From Archivesica marissinica (lineage: Eukaryota > Mollusca > Bivalvia > Venerida > Vesicomyidae), in NCBI GenBank assembly GCA_014843695.1, contig CM026400.1, positions 29,331,563-29,395,562 on the forward strand: DNA of 64,000 bases, given 5' to 3'. Position numbers and translations under genes: made by a program. This document shows positions 62,328 to 64,000 of this stretch, one piece after another. Each line of letters opens with the position of its first letter. The stretch's first letter is position 1. Below the pieces are notes generated by a model that was not told where the DNA came from, ran no database searches, and worked only from the letters and a program-made list of their open reading frames with translations.

Positions 62328-62385
62328 TAATCAGATCTCACTCGTGGTGATTTCATACCATATTTTATGAAACTCGATTTGGAAT
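62328..62385. repeat. Dispersed repeat Y, copy 2
   Basis: ATCTCACTCGTGGTGATTTC, ATACCATATTTTATGAAACT, CGATTTGG; preceded by CTATGGTAATGTGATAA, the inverse of a word in copy 1. Confidence 0.5.
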
Positions 62386-62394
62386 TGTGCGAGC

Positions 62395-62490
62395 CAAAAG
62401 TATTTCATGTGGAACGAAACAAAAGTACCCGGAGAAGACCCACCTGTCCCGGCGAATTGGCGATCACCGTATGATATAACATACTATCGT
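62395..62490 (-). mobile_element. SINE-B old fragment
   Basis: CATGTGGAACGAAACAAAAG, TACCCGGAGAAGACCCACCT and GGCGATCACCGTATGATAT: core only. Confidence 0.6.
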
Positions 62491-63297
62491 ACACGAGTTG
62501 TACTACCCGGTGACCGATCTCCCCACGGTGTGCACGTCACGGTCGACGTACATCTCGCAGCAGCTGCGTAGGATATTGGGATCTTTTTGTCGTCGACCTT
62601 GCAACAAGGGGCACACGCTTCACCACCTCTGCATCATTTAACAGAAGTGTTAGAGCTATAGATTGGCCCTGGAGTAACCTAGACGACCAGAAGTATAACT
62701 GTCAGATCCGTTTATATGTTCCGGTGGGATGACCAACATTGTGGATGGTGGCCCTAAGAAGAGTCGTTCGAATGAAAAATGTTCAGAATGGAAAGCGGCT
62801 GATGACGTGTTTATTACTTAGAAGTAGAGTCGTACTACATTGATTGACCCGGTCAATTTTGGAATGGAACCAATCTTTCAACTTGCCAATACGTGTTTGA
62901 CGTGGTCAATTTTGGAATGGAACCAATCTTTTAAATCGCTCAGATGATCATCAACAACGATTTCCGTATGTACGATCTATATAAGCTGAATTCGCTGTAG
63001 CACGATGATAACTATATACGGCAGTTTCATACATAACTGATAAATCCAATTAGTCGCGGCTGAACTGAATACACGGCAAGTATAAATGCAAGGCGATATT
63101 GAGGACGATACCATTACACTAAGATATAGTGAAACACGCTTTTATTTTGACTAAGTGATACGTGGGTGTGATTGTATCTCATTATACCTGGTCGATACCA
63201 ACTACCTGGGTCGCCTATATCGTGTTTATTGTATTGGAGTTCTGTTTGTATAAATAATTCGCATATCGCGTTGGACCAGTAAACCGTTTTTTGTTTT
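62491..63297. other. Unassigned stretch with a 28-bp direct repeat
   Basis: GGTCAATTTTGGAATGGAAC plus CAATCTTT occurs at about 62851 and 62903, period 52. A 77-codon ORF (63114-63347) lacks motifs. Confidence 0.55.
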
Positions 63298-63552
63298 TGT
63301 TTATAAACTTTATTTATTTTACAACGATTGCGAAAGAAGCTCAACAACTTATATTAATCACTCTCGTCGGCGCGGATGAAAGCGTAAATGTGGTCATTCG
63401 TGTGGGAGGAAACCGGAGTACTCGGAAAAAACCCACCTTTCCGATCTGGCGACCACCGTACCATCTCACATACTTCCCGGTCCGATGATCGAACCCGGTT
63501 TGCATTGGTGAGAAGCGAGCGCGTTAGCCACTGCACTAATCGGCCAGCCTTA
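63298..63552 (-). mobile_element. SINE-B copy 16, full-length
   Basis: Tail TAAACTTTATTTATTTTACA to head CACTAATCGGCCAGCC; closest to the family consensus in the core (GGTCATTCGTGTGGGAGGAA). The 78-85-codon ORFs seen over SINE-B copies are frames of this core and not proteins. Confidence 0.92.
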
Positions 63553-63659
63553 CGGTACGCAGTAAGTCCACCATCAGAAATTATACTCACCCGCTCACTA
63601 CCGCTTTATTGTCGAGACGTTCTGATGTCGGATTATTCCAAGTGAAGACTGTTTCGAAT

Positions 63660-63785
63660 GGTATGCACTACCTATCAACGAAGAAAACCAGTATCATACT
63701 GAACTACAATAGCTTATCTGAACTAGACATTATAGGAGGAATATGCCTACATTAAAGGTTGGACATCAACGGAAGATTGATAGAT
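63660..63785 (+). repeat. Dispersed repeat U, copy 3
   Basis: GCACTACCTATCAACGAAGA, GACATTATAGGAGGAATATG and GGTTGGACATCAACGGAAGA; the CCCCGCGAGGGG hairpin is replaced by CTACATTAAAGGTTGG. Confidence 0.58.
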
Positions 63786-63876
63786 AAAATGTTGTAACGT
63801 GTATCAGTTTTATTCTGAATAAAAACACATCTTAACTAATTGTCTTTATTTCATTGTCGAACTCTCAACAAAAAAC

Positions 63877-64000
63877 GTTTAAACTTTATTTATTTTACAA
63901 CGATTACAAAGCAAGTTTTAAAAACTTATATTAATCACTCTCGTTGGCGCGGATGAAAGCGTAAATGTGCACCGTACCATCTCACACATGTGACACACTA
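63877..64000 (-). mobile_element. SINE-B copy 17, at the window edge, internally deleted
   Basis: GTTTAAACTTTATTTATTTT to GCGTAAATGTG joins directly to CACCGTACCATCTCACAC, so about 75 bp of core are missing. The head lies beyond the window or is lost. Confidence 0.82.

Overview
This window looks like gene-poor nuclear DNA from a eukaryote, most likely a mollusc and plausibly a bivalve. The evidence is AT-rich sequence, no convincing host gene, no bacterial-style gene packing, dozens of tRNA-headed SINEs with polymerase III A and B boxes, several MITE-like inverted-repeat elements, and about 10 kb (roughly 15 %) of tandem arrays. The species assignment rests on the style of the SINEs as I remember them, not on a database match. 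Family names below are local labels.

Retroposons. SINE-A has a tRNA head with anticodon-like GGT and ends in a hairpin followed by GATAAATAAACGTAAAAC. SINE-B has a Glu-like head. SINE-C has a Leu(CAG)-like head. B and C share a 3' tail although their heads differ. SINE-D, G and H are further tRNA-type families. I-elements are 28-30 bp hairpin remnants related to the SINE-A tail. N is a retroposon tail found inside some B copies. One 171-bp, 5'-truncated LINE end (43712-43882) with a perfect 12-bp target duplication carries the only recognisable retrotransposon protein sequence.

DNA-transposon-like elements. E (TTAA flanks, AGCGAC ends, six copies) and T (TTAA flanks, CCCGTTCAAC ends) look like TTAA-inserting MITEs. 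F has GAGGACATAG ends. K, P, Q, R, V and X are palindromic or inverted-repeat elements. L, M, J, U and Y are dispersed repeats of unknown class, recognised only because they recur here.

Layout. 0-6.9 kb: SINEs, E, J and K, with one two-hydrophobic-segment ORF at 4311-4637. 6.9-8.4 kb: a 35-bp minisatellite. 8.5-24.5 kb: SINE and MITE mosaic with L, M, P, Q and nested insertions. 24.8-25.6 kb: a 53-bp array. 26-36 kb: SINE mosaic with T nested in B. 36.9-43.1 kb: a satellite-rich block made of a GTT/GTC array, two opposed 36-bp arrays derived from F, an 88-bp array and an AAC-rich array. 43.7-46.5 kb: LINE end and SINEs. 46.8-51.4 kb: a 31-bp array derived from SINE-C, a 44-bp array and a nested 130/47-bp array. 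51.6-64 kb: SINE mosaic with 36-, 13-, 5- and 48-bp arrays.

No genes here work together as a pathway. What can be read is insertion history: SINEs that landed in other SINEs, TTAA elements that landed in TTAA sites supplied by SINEs, and tandem arrays that grew from pieces of SINEs and MITEs. Coordinates of diverged elements are good to roughly 5-15 bases.
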